Of a DNA stretch of 37,842 nucleotides, positions 1 to 8,448 are shown piece by piece (the first letter of the stretch is position 1; each line of letters begins with the position of its first letter). Made by a program: the position numbers and the translations under genes. The notes below the pieces were generated by a model, which saw only the letters and a program-made list of their open reading frames with translations, did not search any database and was not told the origin of the DNA. The stretch is taken from positions 1 through 37,842 of the forward strand of contig JAIDQV010000113.1 in assembly GCA_029062045.1 (NCBI GenBank), in the 5' to 3' direction. The DNA is from Clostridia bacterium. GTDB taxonomy: Bacteria > Bacillota > Clostridia > Christensenellales > Borkfalkiaceae.

Positions 1-17
1 CATTAAACCGCAATCAT

Positions 18-69
18 TTATACGAAGTTGAAATAGATGTGCCATCTATTGAAACGCAACTTCGTATAA
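18..69. repeat. Nested perfect palindrome with loxP-like outer arms
   Basis: Two perfect 13-bp inverted arms lie at 18-30 (TTATACGAAGTTG) and 57-69. Between them is a second perfect 8-bp inverted repeat, 32-39 and 43-50 (AATAGATG / CATCTATT), with a 3-nt loop. Each outer arm shares the 11-bp core AACTTCGTATA with the 13-bp recombinase-binding arm of loxP, but the arms point the opposite way to loxP and are 26 bp apart instead of 8. There is no T-tract, so it does not look like a simple terminator. It sits 11 bp past the hsdM stop codon, where hsdS would be expected. It may be a tyrosine-recombinase site linked to hsdS switching, or an mRNA hairpin. The palindrome is seen directly; the role is inference. 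Confidence 0.75.
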
Positions 70-80
70 CTAACATTATA

Positions 81-1757
81 TCAATTAACTAAATGTAATG
101 TTTTTAATTGGTCTAAAATTTGTTTATCTAACTCTTTCCCTTCTTCAATTAGAGCCGAATATTCTTGCTCAAAAGTAGCCAGCTTTGACTGAAACTCTTC
201 GGGAGTAATATCAATATGTTCAATTACAATTTCAAAGTATTGCCCCGCACTAAAAGAATATTTCTTATTTTCAATTTGTTCAAATGATACTTTTATTGCA
301 AAATCTTTCTCCTCCTTTTTCGAAATAAAAGTACTAATTATTAATTTTCCTTCTTCAGGTGACAATGCGGTCTTTTGATTTTTTCCTTCCTTAACTTTAC
401 TACCAAGCTTTGACGCATCAATAAGCATAACTTCATTGGTTTCGTTTGTTTTTTCAATAAAAAGTACAGAGACATTGGTCCCAGTGTTTGCAAAAATATT
501 AGAAGGCATAGAAATAACACCTTTTAGTAAGCGATTTTCAATCAAGTATTCTCTTATTGTATATTCAATGCCATTTTGTGCCGTTAAGAATCCCGTGGGA
601 ACAACAATCGCTGCTTTGCCGTTCTCTTTTAAAGAGAATATGATGTGTTGAATGAACATCAAGTAAATTCCCATCGATTCTTTTTTCTTCTTAGGAACAC
701 TTGGAATACCAGCAAAAAATCGTTTTAACCCGTTAGCATCTTTGACTTCACCCCAATTATTCTCAATCTCATCTCTAGTGGAAGAGAAATCGGTTTTGAA
801 CGGTGGATTAGAAACGATATAGTCAAATTTTTTTAAACCTGATGTCTGTTCGTGTTCAATAACATAATGGGCCGGATGCAATAAGGTATCACCTTGAATA
901 ACATTGTGCAAGGAATCTGTTAAGCCGTTTAATAAAAGATTAATTCTTAAAAATCTTGATGATTTATTAGAAATATCTTGAGTATATACAATTGCCCGAG
1001 AAATATTATCTTCACTACCTAATTCGTTTGCTAAGTGAAGGATAAGTGAACCAGAGCCTGCAGACGGATCATATATCTCAGATGCTTGGATTTTTTCTGA
1101 CATTCCAACAAGAATTTCTGCTATTATTTTTGAAATAGCCTGTGGCGTGAAATATTCAGCATATGTTCCGCTTGCAACATTGTAATTTTTAATTAGGTGT
1201 TCAAAGATACGAGAATAAAAGTCAAAGTTATTTTTAAATGCGCCGCTGAAATCGAAGCGTTCTTGAGCAATTGTCGCAAAAATTCTTTTAGCAAAATTAT
1301 TTTTACTTTGACTTTCAACTTCTCCTGAAATAGCCTCAAACAACTTTTTCCTCGTTCCATCGGCCGTTTCGATATTAAAATTTTCATTTCTTGGATTAGT
1401 AGAAATACGATCTAGCGCAGCATCAAATTTTTCATAAAATTTGGTATCCGCTACTTGTTGCATTAGGGCTTCAATAGTATCCTCTTCACCAAATGCAACA
1501 TTACCGGAGTAAGTATCGTAAAATGCATCCAACTCATCGTTTTGATTAGCTAAAATAGTCTTATAATCAACACCAATTGATCTTGCAAACTCTTTAATGC
1601 TATGCATAAATTTATCATTAAGAAATTTATACAAGAAAATAGTAGTGACTATTCTTTCTTCACTAGCTTGATTGGCTAATCCATGTTGCGAACATATGCC
1701 TTGCAAATCGTTAATTATTTCGTCAATTCTACTTTCTAACGAAGAAATTTCCGTCAT
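81..1757 (-). CDS. hsdM: Type I restriction-modification system methyltransferase subunit (HsdM)
   Basis: This is the N6-adenine DNA methyltransferase subunit of a type I restriction-modification complex; it works with the specificity subunit HsdS and, for cleavage, with HsdR. The 558 residues are close to the usual family length. The helical HsdM N-terminal domain covers about 1-170. It is followed by the conserved EYFTP segment (201-205), the SAM-binding motif I DPSAGSGSL (230-238) and the catalytic NPPF tetrad (317-320) that flips and methylates adenine. The start is supported by AAGGAG just upstream, inside the 11-bp gap after the hsdR stop, so the two genes are one operon. No hsdS lies between this gene and the window edge 80 bp away, so specificity must be encoded further left or elsewhere. 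The identification is secure. Confidence 0.96.
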   Translation of the reverse strand: MTEISSLESRIDEIINDLQGICSQHGLANQASEERIVTTIFLYKFLNDKFMHSIKEFARSIGVDYKTILANQNDELDAFYDTYSGNVAFGEEDTIEALMQQVADTKFYEKFDAALDRISTNPRNENFNIETADGTRKKLFEAISGEVESQSKNNFAKRIFATIAQERFDFSGAFKNNFDFYSRIFEHLIKNYNVASGTYAEYFTPQAISKIIAEILVGMSEKIQASEIYDPSAGSGSLILHLANELGSEDNISRAIVYTQDISNKSSRFLRINLLLNGLTDSLHNVIQGDTLLHPAHYVIEHEQTSGLKKFDYIVSNPPFKTDFSSTRDEIENNWGEVKDANGLKRFFAGIPSVPKKKKESMGIYLMFIQHIIFSLKENGKAAIVVPTGFLTAQNGIEYTIREYLIENRLLKGVISMPSNIFANTGTNVSVLFIEKTNETNEVMLIDASKLGSKVKEGKNQKTALSPEEGKLIISTFISKKEEKDFAIKVSFEQIENKKYSFSAGQYFEIVIEHIDITPEEFQSKLATFEQEYSALIEEGKELDKQILDQLKTLHLVN

Positions 1758-1768
1758 CTATTGTCTCC

Positions 1769-4700
1769 TTAACTGTATAACTGTAAATTGATATAAATCC
1801 TAACCAATAAAGAGTCATACCATTCCTTTAGTTTAAGTTCTTTATATATACCTTGTTTTAATAATAGCGTTGTAACCTTCTTTTTTACATTATCAATAAA
1901 GTTAGTCCTACCAAGAAGAATTAAATTATTTACAGAACTAATGCTTGTAACATTTTCTTGTATAATCTTAAGCAACTGTAATAACTTATCTTTATTAACT
2001 TCAGGCATTTCTTTCACGATATCCTGATATGTTTTTACATAAGCAAATTGATTTTCAAAGCGACTTGCCAGCTTCTCATTTTCACGATTTATTGCTTCCG
2101 CTTCATTGATTGCTTTTAATAATTCTTCGTCAATTGCGTCAAGATCGGACAAGTCGCAAATTTGTAACTTCTTAAGAATTTCTTTAATAAATTCATTAAG
2201 TTTAATAACCCTCTCATCGTCTTGGTTTTTAATCTCTTGTACAGCCTTAGACAAGTGTGCAAAACGCTCTTTTGTTTTAATCCCTCCGCCATGCAATGAC
2301 ATATCTAAAATAGTCGTACGCACTTTAATAAAACTGAAAACAATTTCGACCACTTCCTTTTGAGAAAGAATCCTCATTGCATCTACAGGCCTATCTGTTA
2401 TATTAAGAAAATCTATTCTACTCTGAACCAACTTCAACAGCTGACGAATTTCATCTTTGTCTATTTGTTTTGCCTGTTCATCCGCTCTTGATAGTAAAAA
2501 TTCAGTTTTACAGTCTTTGATTTTATTCAGTAGCGACCGCAATGTAAAAAGTTTTCTTTTATCTCCTATGCCATTAAGAAATTTATTAAACTCTTCTTTA
2601 TTCCTTGTATCACAAAAATTATCCAGATCCTCTACAGCTTTTTCATATTTCTTTTGAATATCATCTGGGCTTACAAGAAGCGTAGTTGGACTTACTCCTT
2701 CGCCATCGTCATCTGTAGTTTCAAACTTTAATTCCTCTAAATAACTTGCGACAGTTCTATCATATTCCTCTGTTATATCAACAAAATCTGAGATATACCC
2801 GTAACGATAAATAGTCCCATTTGGACTTTTATATGGCCTATTAACACGAGAAATAGTTTGTAGTAGAGAATGCTCTTTGGGTGCTCTCAATAAGTACATT
2901 TTTTTAAGCCTGTCCACATCATATCCCGTTGTCAACATTAAGTGCACAATCATTATGTCTATCTTATATGCGGGATCTTTAAAAGCTAATTGATTTTGTT
3001 TATTAACTTCAGATGGAATAGACTCATCACTGATAACAAGCCGAGTTTTTAAGCGTGAATTATTTTCAAACCATTTTTGCATTTTGATTGCTTGCGGATT
3101 TGAATTACATACAATCATTCCACCAATGGTTTTATCATCATTAATAAATCTAAAATTCGTAAAATCCGCATCGATATACTTACCTAATGCGCAGATATAT
3201 TCGTCTGATTCCAAAATTTTTGCAGTATCGCCAGACTTTAACTCTAATTCAAGGTTGCGTTTTATCTCTGCTTTTGCAACAGTTTCAATTTCTTCTTTCT
3301 TAATTTTTAAAGTGTAACCGTCAAGAATTGACTTGTCGTAAAAATACTTATGTATATATTCCCCAAAACGGAGATTAGAACGTTCTTTTTTGCCAAGCAA
3401 AGGGGTGCCCGTTAAAGCAATAAAAATTGCGTCCCTATCTATAAGCATTAAATTTCTATAAAATTCACCGGTACCTTTTGAATAGCTTCTATGCGCTTCA
3501 TCAATAAAAAATATCCTTTGTATTTTTGCGTTATAATCGTTATGTGGCGATGGTAAGCTATCAGCAAATTTCTGTATATTTACTATAGTGCAAGAGCCAG
3601 AAGCATTTTTACTTTTGCCAACCGATAACGGCTTGCTTAATTCTTTAATAAATGATTGCTTATCATCAACCCCTATAGCTTCACAATTTCTAATAGAATA
3701 TTCGATTTTAGTTTGCTCTAAAAGGTCAAGCCTATCTACTACATAAAAAAACCTAGCCTGAATTCCTTTTTCAGCATAATAATCACTTAAAATACGGTTA
3801 CAATAAATACTTAAAGCGGTTTTACCGGAACCTTGAGTATGCCAAATTATACCGCTTTTTGTCCCTCTTTTGAGCCTTTCGACTAACGCTCTAGCAGCAA
3901 AAAACTGGGGATAGCGCATAATGTGTTTTTCCCTGACAGCTTTTTCAACATATAAAATCCCATAGTGGATAAAAAACAGAAATCTTTCTTGTTCAAAAAT
4001 TGATGAACAAAATGCATTACAAGGAGAGTCCAATTCCAAACTCGTCTTAAATTCTTCACTTTCCTTAATATCAGGATCATATTTATTATCTTGTAAAATA
4101 AAACTTATTTTTTCTGCGTCATCGGGAATAAATCCATCTGTTTTCTTTTTCTCATCACGGAAAAAGTTGAATGTAGTTTTCTTGCCATTAGGAGTAGAAT
4201 AAAACGAACCGGCCTTGGGGTCTTCACCTCTATCATCGTCAGACTCGTATTCCATATTGTTCGAAAAACAAGTCATTTGTAGCATATTAAAGAACCGCCG
4301 ATTTTCGGGTTCTTCATATCGTTCATTTACCATCCTATCAAATTCGACTTGTATCCCCCCTTCATTATTGGAATTTTTCACTTCGAGAAACGCAAGGGGA
4401 ATACCGTTAACCAAAATGGTTATATCAGGACGAAAAGAACCTTTTAATTTAGATCCAAAAATCAGTTCATTTACAACATAAAATGAATTGTTGCTAATAT
4501 CTTGAAAATCAATAAGCCTTATCCTGTCAACCGGATTAACAAGCCATTCATAAAAATCCTTACCTAAATCATTATTTTTAATTGAAGCAAGTATCTCTCC
4601 CAGTAAGGAATTTATCTCGTCATCCGTAAAATTCCTTCCATTGATTTTTTCTATTGCAGGCTTAAATAAATTTTTAAAAATTTTAGTTTCATTATCTACA

Positions 4701-4810
4701 AAACCACTCTTTATTGCATCACGATACGACTGATACTTATAACCCAATCGTAACAAGTGAATTGTAGCAGGGAATTTAACCCTTGTGTTCTCATTATAAG
4801 GATTTGACAT
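1769..4810 (-). CDS. hsdR: Type I restriction endonuclease subunit R (HsdR)
   Basis: This is the DNA-translocating and cleaving subunit of the type I system, 1013 residues, a normal full length. The N-terminal PD-(D/E)xK nuclease is visible as D129 followed by E143-V-K145 (in FLEVKNSNN). The superfamily 2 helicase motor follows: Walker A TQGSGKT at 325-331, the DEAH box at 437-440 in FFIDEAHRSY, motif III ALTGTP, and a motif VI-like ISRVNRP. The C-terminal third is helical, as expected for the part that contacts the methylase core. The start has GGAGG at proper spacing. It lies 107 bp downstream of the small XRE regulator and 11 bp before hsdM. No frameshift is visible and all nuclease and ATPase residues are present, so it should be active if a matching HsdS is made. 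Confidence 0.96.
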   Translation of the reverse strand: MSNPYNENTRVKFPATIHLLRLGYKYQSYRDAIKSGFVDNETKIFKNLFKPAIEKINGRNFTDDEINSLLGEILASIKNNDLGKDFYEWLVNPVDRIRLIDFQDISNNSFYVVNELIFGSKLKGSFRPDITILVNGIPLAFLEVKNSNNEGGIQVEFDRMVNERYEEPENRRFFNMLQMTCFSNNMEYESDDDRGEDPKAGSFYSTPNGKKTTFNFFRDEKKKTDGFIPDDAEKISFILQDNKYDPDIKESEEFKTSLELDSPCNAFCSSIFEQERFLFFIHYGILYVEKAVREKHIMRYPQFFAARALVERLKRGTKSGIIWHTQGSGKTALSIYCNRILSDYYAEKGIQARFFYVVDRLDLLEQTKIEYSIRNCEAIGVDDKQSFIKELSKPLSVGKSKNASGSCTIVNIQKFADSLPSPHNDYNAKIQRIFFIDEAHRSYSKGTGEFYRNLMLIDRDAIFIALTGTPLLGKKERSNLRFGEYIHKYFYDKSILDGYTLKIKKEEIETVAKAEIKRNLELELKSGDTAKILESDEYICALGKYIDADFTNFRFINDDKTIGGMIVCNSNPQAIKMQKWFENNSRLKTRLVISDESIPSEVNKQNQLAFKDPAYKIDIMIVHLMLTTGYDVDRLKKMYLLRAPKEHSLLQTISRVNRPYKSPNGTIYRYGYISDFVDITEEYDRTVASYLEELKFETTDDDGEGVSPTTLLVSPDDIQKKYEKAVEDLDNFCDTRNKEEFNKFLNGIGDKRKLFTLRSLLNKIKDCKTEFLLSRADEQAKQIDKDEIRQLLKLVQSRIDFLNITDRPVDAMRILSQKEVVEIVFSFIKVRTTILDMSLHGGGIKTKERFAHLSKAVQEIKNQDDERVIKLNEFIKEILKKLQICDLSDLDAIDEELLKAINEAEAINRENEKLASRFENQFAYVKTYQDIVKEMPEVNKDKLLQLLKIIQENVTSISSVNNLILLGRTNFIDNVKKKVTTLLLKQGIYKELKLKEWYDSLLVRIYINLQLYS

Positions 4811-4832
4811 TTCATCCTCCGTATTTTAACTT

Positions 4833-4864
4833 CTTATAACTTTTTATTATCGGAAGTTTATAAG
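4833..4864. promoter_or_regulatory. Inverted repeat upstream of hsdR, candidate operator
   Basis: CTTATAACTT at 4833-4842 pairs with AAGTTTATAAG at 4854-4864 (one bulged base). It lies 23 bp before the hsdR start, in the gap between the XRE gene and hsdR. It could be an operator for the adjacent XRE protein or an mRNA hairpin. The symmetry is seen; the binding partner is inference. Confidence 0.4.
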
Positions 4865-4917
4865 TAAAAAAATATATTTAAAAAAATGTTAAGTACACTT
4901 TTATTTACAAAATTGCT

Positions 4918-5112
4918 TTATTGCAACTCAAATAAAATACCGTTATCCTCGCAGAACTTTTTAAAACGGTATAGTGTAAGCTTTTGTGGAACAGCTTTAC
5001 CATTCTCCCAACGGTTAATTGTAGCAAAAGACACATCAAGCTTTCTTGCCAACATTTCCTGACTTAAATTGAGTTTTAGTCTTGTTTCAAGACAGAATTT
5101 AGAGAATTCCAT
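4918..5112 (-). CDS. XRE-family helix-turn-helix regulator, candidate restriction controller
   Basis: This is a 64-residue protein that is almost entirely a Cro/C1-type helix-turn-helix (LSQEMLARKLDVSFATINRW at about 18-37). Such tiny XRE proteins often sit ahead of restriction-modification genes, where controller proteins delay restriction until methylation has been established. The gene is first in the same direction as hsdR and hsdM. It has an exact consensus promoter 25 bp upstream and an AGGTG ribosome site. The fold is clear. The controller role is inferred from position only; it could also be an unrelated small regulator. Confidence 0.85.
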   Translation of the reverse strand: MEFSKFCLETRLKLNLSQEMLARKLDVSFATINRWENGKAVPQKLTLYRFKKFCEDNGILFELQ

Positions 5113-5136
5113 AATACACCTAAAAAATTATAACAT

Positions 5137-5165
5137 ATTATAGCAAACTCTAACTTAATTGTCAA
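5137..5165 (-). promoter_or_regulatory. Consensus sigma-A promoter of the XRE-hsdR-hsdM operon
   Basis: Read on the minus strand: TTGACA (5160-5165), a 17-bp spacer, TATAAT (5137-5142). Both hexamers match the consensus perfectly, unusual for a native operon and suggesting that regulation relies on a repressor, possibly the XRE product itself. Confidence 0.85.
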
Positions 5166-5206
5166 TAATGACATTAAAGCTTTATTGAGGTAATTACAAA
5201 CCAATT

Positions 5207-5244
5207 AATAAAGCAGAACTTCTATCGAATATTTCTGCTTTATT
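5207..5244 (-). terminator. Terminator of the DUF2971 operon
   Basis: A perfect 12-bp stem (AATAAAGCAGAA at 5207-5218 with its complement at 5233-5244) encloses a 14-nt loop 14 bp after the stop codon at 5259. The U-tract is weak, so termination efficiency is uncertain. Confidence 0.65.
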
Positions 5245-5258
5245 CTTTCATTAGCTAT

Positions 5259-6809
5259 TTAAATGACAATTCCCGGAATCGCTAAAATCTCAATTTTTTC
5301 ATTACATATGTTGCGAATCCGCTTAATACTATTTCTAACAATATTTATTATTTGTTTGTAATGAACAGTTGTCTCAATGGTACTATGCATTTTAAATATT
5401 GATAAAACTGATTCCAATATAAAAATTAAGCACATATCAGTTCCAATTATTACATTATTAACATCGCCCCAGGCACCACTATTTGCATACCACATATACC
5501 CATTAGCGTGGGAAAGCATTTGGCTCTCCATATAATCTAATAACATCCCTCTATCCCAAGACTTTGCAACATCAGGATTATGAAACTTTTTAATAAAATC
5601 CTTCACTATACATGTTAAGTTTTTGACATTGCCTTTTTCATCGATAGTGTAACCGCTATTATTTAAAAAACCTTTATCAAATTCTTCTTTACTTACACCG
5701 TTAGCATAAAGTGTTTTATAAAGGTTATAGGCATATTCAGTAGAAAATTCTTGTCCCACATTACGCTTTACTTGTATACGTTCGTGTTCTTCTAACAATT
5801 TGAAATGCTCTTCATAAGGAAAATATGATATGTAGCATTTATAAAATGCAGAAAGCATATCCAATACAATTTTCCATTTTGATTTAACTTGCTCACAAAG
5901 ACCGAGCAACTTATCTGAACACATTTCGCTTATCAGTAAGTTCATGCTGACCAGTGTATTAGATGTATAATTTTTATCAAAAAATCGTTTAAAAACTTCA
6001 CTAATATTAACCAAAATCTTACATTCTTGTTGTACCAAATTTTCGTATCTACGCACAATGTTTGACTCATATATTGATGTGTAATATGTATTAAACTCTA
6101 ACTGCGCTGGTTTTAAAGAATGATATTCTTTCATCATAAGAAACAAGATATTAGGAATAGTTTTCCAAACTACCTCGTTCATATAAAAATCATTTACTGA
6201 TGGATGAATTGCTTGGCTGTATAATCCATAAATTTGCGCATATTCTTCACCTAAATTTTCTCCTACTAACTTCCTAAAATTTGTATATGGATCACAAAGA
6301 AATGGCTTATTTGTTTTGATAATAGCGTTAATTTGTTTTTCGCTAAATTTGCCAGCAAGTTTCTCTTTATAAATAGCCGCAGCGTTTTCTTTATCCTTTA
6401 TTAACTTTTCGGGAATTAAAATTTTATCTGCTATATCATCAAAATCTTTATAATAGTGATACTCAATTAAATATACTTGGTGTCGCAGCAATTCAATATG
6501 TAAATCTGTTATCTTGCCATGCTCGTACATTCGCTTTAATGCTAAGCCTTCAAGAAAACATCTAGCAGTAAGAAGCATTCCAAGACTTCCAATATGTTGC
6601 ATTAAGAAATCTTTTATAAAACATTGCGCTTGTGAGGTTAAATAAAAGTCCATTACATCAATGAACGATTCCGAGCCATATAATTTTTCGTCTTCGGAAC
6701 GTTTCATAAGTGAATGATTGTAAGTAAACAATCTTCCCCAAAACAAATTCAGTTGTTCTATAAACTCTTTTGCATTAAAATCCATATCTTTAATAAAATC
6801 TAATTCCAT
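5259..6809 (-). CDS. DUF5677/HEPN-like helical protein, probable defence-associated
   Basis: This 516-residue protein is predicted mostly helical, with no signal peptide or clear membrane span. I do not recognise a named gene. Two segments resemble the DUF5677 family: ARCFLEGLALKRMYEH at 82-97 (R83, E87) and YSQAIHPS at 197-204 (S198, H202), a Ser-x3-His signature in a helical domain related in style to HEPN nucleases and abortive-infection proteins. The C-terminal half (about 300-516) matches nothing I know. It starts only 6 bp after the stop of the DUF2971 gene, so the two are co-transcribed, and it is bounded by its own terminator. Low GC and its place beside a type I restriction system point to phage defence, but no catalytic activity can be proven from the sequence. 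Confidence 0.6.
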   Translation of the reverse strand: MELDFIKDMDFNAKEFIEQLNLFWGRLFTYNHSLMKRSEDEKLYGSESFIDVMDFYLTSQAQCFIKDFLMQHIGSLGMLLTARCFLEGLALKRMYEHGKITDLHIELLRHQVYLIEYHYYKDFDDIADKILIPEKLIKDKENAAAIYKEKLAGKFSEKQINAIIKTNKPFLCDPYTNFRKLVGENLGEEYAQIYGLYSQAIHPSVNDFYMNEVVWKTIPNILFLMMKEYHSLKPAQLEFNTYYTSIYESNIVRRYENLVQQECKILVNISEVFKRFFDKNYTSNTLVSMNLLISEMCSDKLLGLCEQVKSKWKIVLDMLSAFYKCYISYFPYEEHFKLLEEHERIQVKRNVGQEFSTEYAYNLYKTLYANGVSKEEFDKGFLNNSGYTIDEKGNVKNLTCIVKDFIKKFHNPDVAKSWDRGMLLDYMESQMLSHANGYMWYANSGAWGDVNNVIIGTDMCLIFILESVLSIFKMHSTIETTVHYKQIINIVRNSIKRIRNICNEKIEILAIPGIVI

Positions 6810-6815
6810 TGAAAA

Positions 6816-7958
6816 TTATTTTAAAATCAATTGCTTTGAGGTGTTCTTTTGACGAATGGGTTTTAAACGATAATCTTTACTTTTATCATCTATAACCATT
6901 TTAAATACAGGTATTTTTTGTTTAAAGGCAATATTTCGTAATATTAGTTCATCAGAATCTTTAATTTTTCTACCTAAATATAGCGCACAAGGTTTTTTCC
7001 AAATATTAGCTGTTTGATCGTAGGGATAATTATTTGAATTATAGCTAACCGTCATGCGCCATTCTTTTTCATAATTCCATTTATTAAATTTATGAAAAAC
7101 TGTTTTTGTTTGCATAAAAATGTCTGAACATGTTATAGACGCTAATACTTTCTGCCATAATGGTTCAGGCACACGTAAATCAAATAGAAATTTTCTTGTA
7201 AACGCATCTTGCATTAAATATCTTGCATAATCAGTTGCCTCAAACATTTTGTCAGCATAAAAAATTGGTAACAATCTATTAAATTTTGGAGTTATACAAG
7301 TTACGCCAAGTTTGGGACAATTGTGACATTCATTATAGTGTTTTTCCCTAAAATCATAGGCTAATGCGAATCCAGAACTATTACTTGCGTAATGGCCCCA
7401 CATAAGCGGCGAACAAATATTTTCACTAAAAGATGAAATCTTTACTACATTCTGTGGCGTATGCGAAATAAATGGGAACTGCGCTTTAAAACCGTTTTCC
7501 ATAAATGTTTTGATAGATAAGCTCATTTCATTAATAGCTTTATTATCAGCGTTTTTAACAATTTCTCTAGCATTCTCGATATATTTAGTCCCAAAAAGGT
7601 CGTACAGTCTCTCGGGAATTGCGTCACCCTCTTTTAATGCTTTCAAAAATATAAGAGTACCGTTTATATCGAACAAACTGTTTAGCTCTGCTAAAATTTC
7701 ATTCTTATCACAATATAGAATTGCATCATAATCATCGTTCATCTTTGCGCCTGTAGCGAACCAAATCTGTTGATTACGAAAAGCGTTTATATTGTTCTCA
7801 TTACATTCTCTAAATTTGTATAACTGTGCTGGTGTATGTTTATCAACCCAATCATTTAGTGGCTTTAAAATCATATCCATTTCTTCTTGGGTTATGGTCG
7901 AAGGAATGATTGTATTATGTAATAAATTGCAATATTCACGATAATCCTTGTTTGTCAT
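6816..7958 (-). CDS. DUF2971 family protein
   Basis: This 380-residue soluble protein has the three signatures of DUF2971: an N-terminal YKFR followed by FATGAKMNDDYD, a central SFSENICSPLMWGHYA, and a C-terminal NYEKEWRM. The family's biochemical function is unknown; members are frequent in defence islands and beside mobile elements. I chose the start at 7958 because GGAG lies five bases before that ATG. An ATG at 7985 would add nine residues, but it has no ribosome site and lies upstream of a TATAAT. It is the first gene of a two-gene operon with the DUF5677-like gene (6-bp gap). The cysteine-rich patch CHNCPKLGVTC could bind metal or be structural. Confidence 0.8.
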   Translation of the reverse strand: MTNKDYREYCNLLHNTIIPSTITQEEMDMILKPLNDWVDKHTPAQLYKFRECNENNINAFRNQQIWFATGAKMNDDYDAILYCDKNEILAELNSLFDINGTLIFLKALKEGDAIPERLYDLFGTKYIENAREIVKNADNKAINEMSLSIKTFMENGFKAQFPFISHTPQNVVKISSFSENICSPLMWGHYASNSSGFALAYDFREKHYNECHNCPKLGVTCITPKFNRLLPIFYADKMFEATDYARYLMQDAFTRKFLFDLRVPEPLWQKVLASITCSDIFMQTKTVFHKFNKWNYEKEWRMTVSYNSNNYPYDQTANIWKKPCALYLGRKIKDSDELILRNIAFKQKIPVFKMVIDDKSKDYRLKPIRQKNTSKQLILK

Positions 7959-7970
7959 ATTTTCTCCAAT

Positions 7971-7979
7971 ATTATACCA
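7971..7979 (-). promoter_or_regulatory. Extended -10 element of the DUF2971 operon
   Basis: TGGTATAAT on the minus strand is an extended -10 (TGnTATAAT) with no good -35. Transcription would begin about six bases before the ATG at 7958, giving a very short leader that retains only part of the ribosome site. The match is seen; use is inferred. Confidence 0.45.
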
Positions 7980-8173
7980 GCACATAAACGAAACAAACTT
8001 GTGATATTTACTCTTATAGATGTGCTTGCTTTAATTTTTCAATATATTATATACCTTTTTTGTAATTATTCTTATATGAAATGATTATGTTTAAAATATT
8101 ATACAAAATTATAAGCGACATATCAATATCTATTTGCATTACGATTCTTATTTTTAATAGTAATTAAGAGTTT

Positions 8174-8204
8174 CTCACGTAGCGAAAGCCCCGTGAGTTT
8201 TTTG
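8174..8204 (+). terminator. Rho-independent terminator-like hairpin without an upstream gene
   Basis: CTCACG (8174-8179) and CGTGAG (8192-8197) form a six-bp stem followed by TTTTTTGTTT on the plus strand. No plus-strand coding region precedes it: 7990-8170 is AT-rich and shows no gene. It may end an unannotated small RNA or be left over from a lost gene. Confidence 0.5.
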
Positions 8205-8248
8205 TTTGAAATTTATTTTAAAATTTTTATCAAAATGGTTGCAAAAAT

Positions 8249-8419
8249 GCCGTTCTATTCGGCTACCATATGTAAGGCTTTTTTTCAAAAGCGCATAAAA
8301 ACGGCTTGTTAATCGGCTACCCCTTGTAGGGATATTTAAAAAATTTTTAGGTTATAGGCTAACTTTTAGCTTTATCACTTGGCTACCTATTGTAGAAATA
8401 TTTTAAAAAAATTTTTTAA
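8249..8419. repeat. Three short GGCTACC/GTAG repeats in a non-coding stretch
   Basis: The 650 bases between DUF2971 and the GIY-YIG gene hold no credible protein gene. Within them GGCTACC recurs at 8261, 8315 and 8381, each followed after three or so bases by TGTA(G/A), so each unit is a small CTAC-N5-GTAG inverted repeat. A degenerate fourth unit, GGCTAAC, is at 8357. Copies 2 and 3 are also both followed by an ATATTT-A-run-T-run tail, making a direct repeat of about 38 bp at 66-bp spacing. Copy 1 is preceded by GCCG-N7-CGGC (8249-8263), a further hairpin. The spacing is irregular and the units degenerate, which argues against CRISPR. The function is unknown. Confidence 0.7.
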
Positions 8420-8448
8420 ATATAACAATAACTGTCATGTTTTATTTT

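Noticed and set aside
18-69. A true loxP site
   Set aside because: The arms point the opposite way, the spacer is 26 bp instead of 8, and two positions of each arm differ.
7959-7985. Earlier ATG for the DUF2971 gene
   Set aside because: It has no ribosome site and lies upstream of a TATAAT; the ATG at 7958 has GGAG at good spacing.
8249-8419. CRISPR array
   Set aside because: Units are about 15 bp, degenerate and unevenly spaced, and no cas gene is present.
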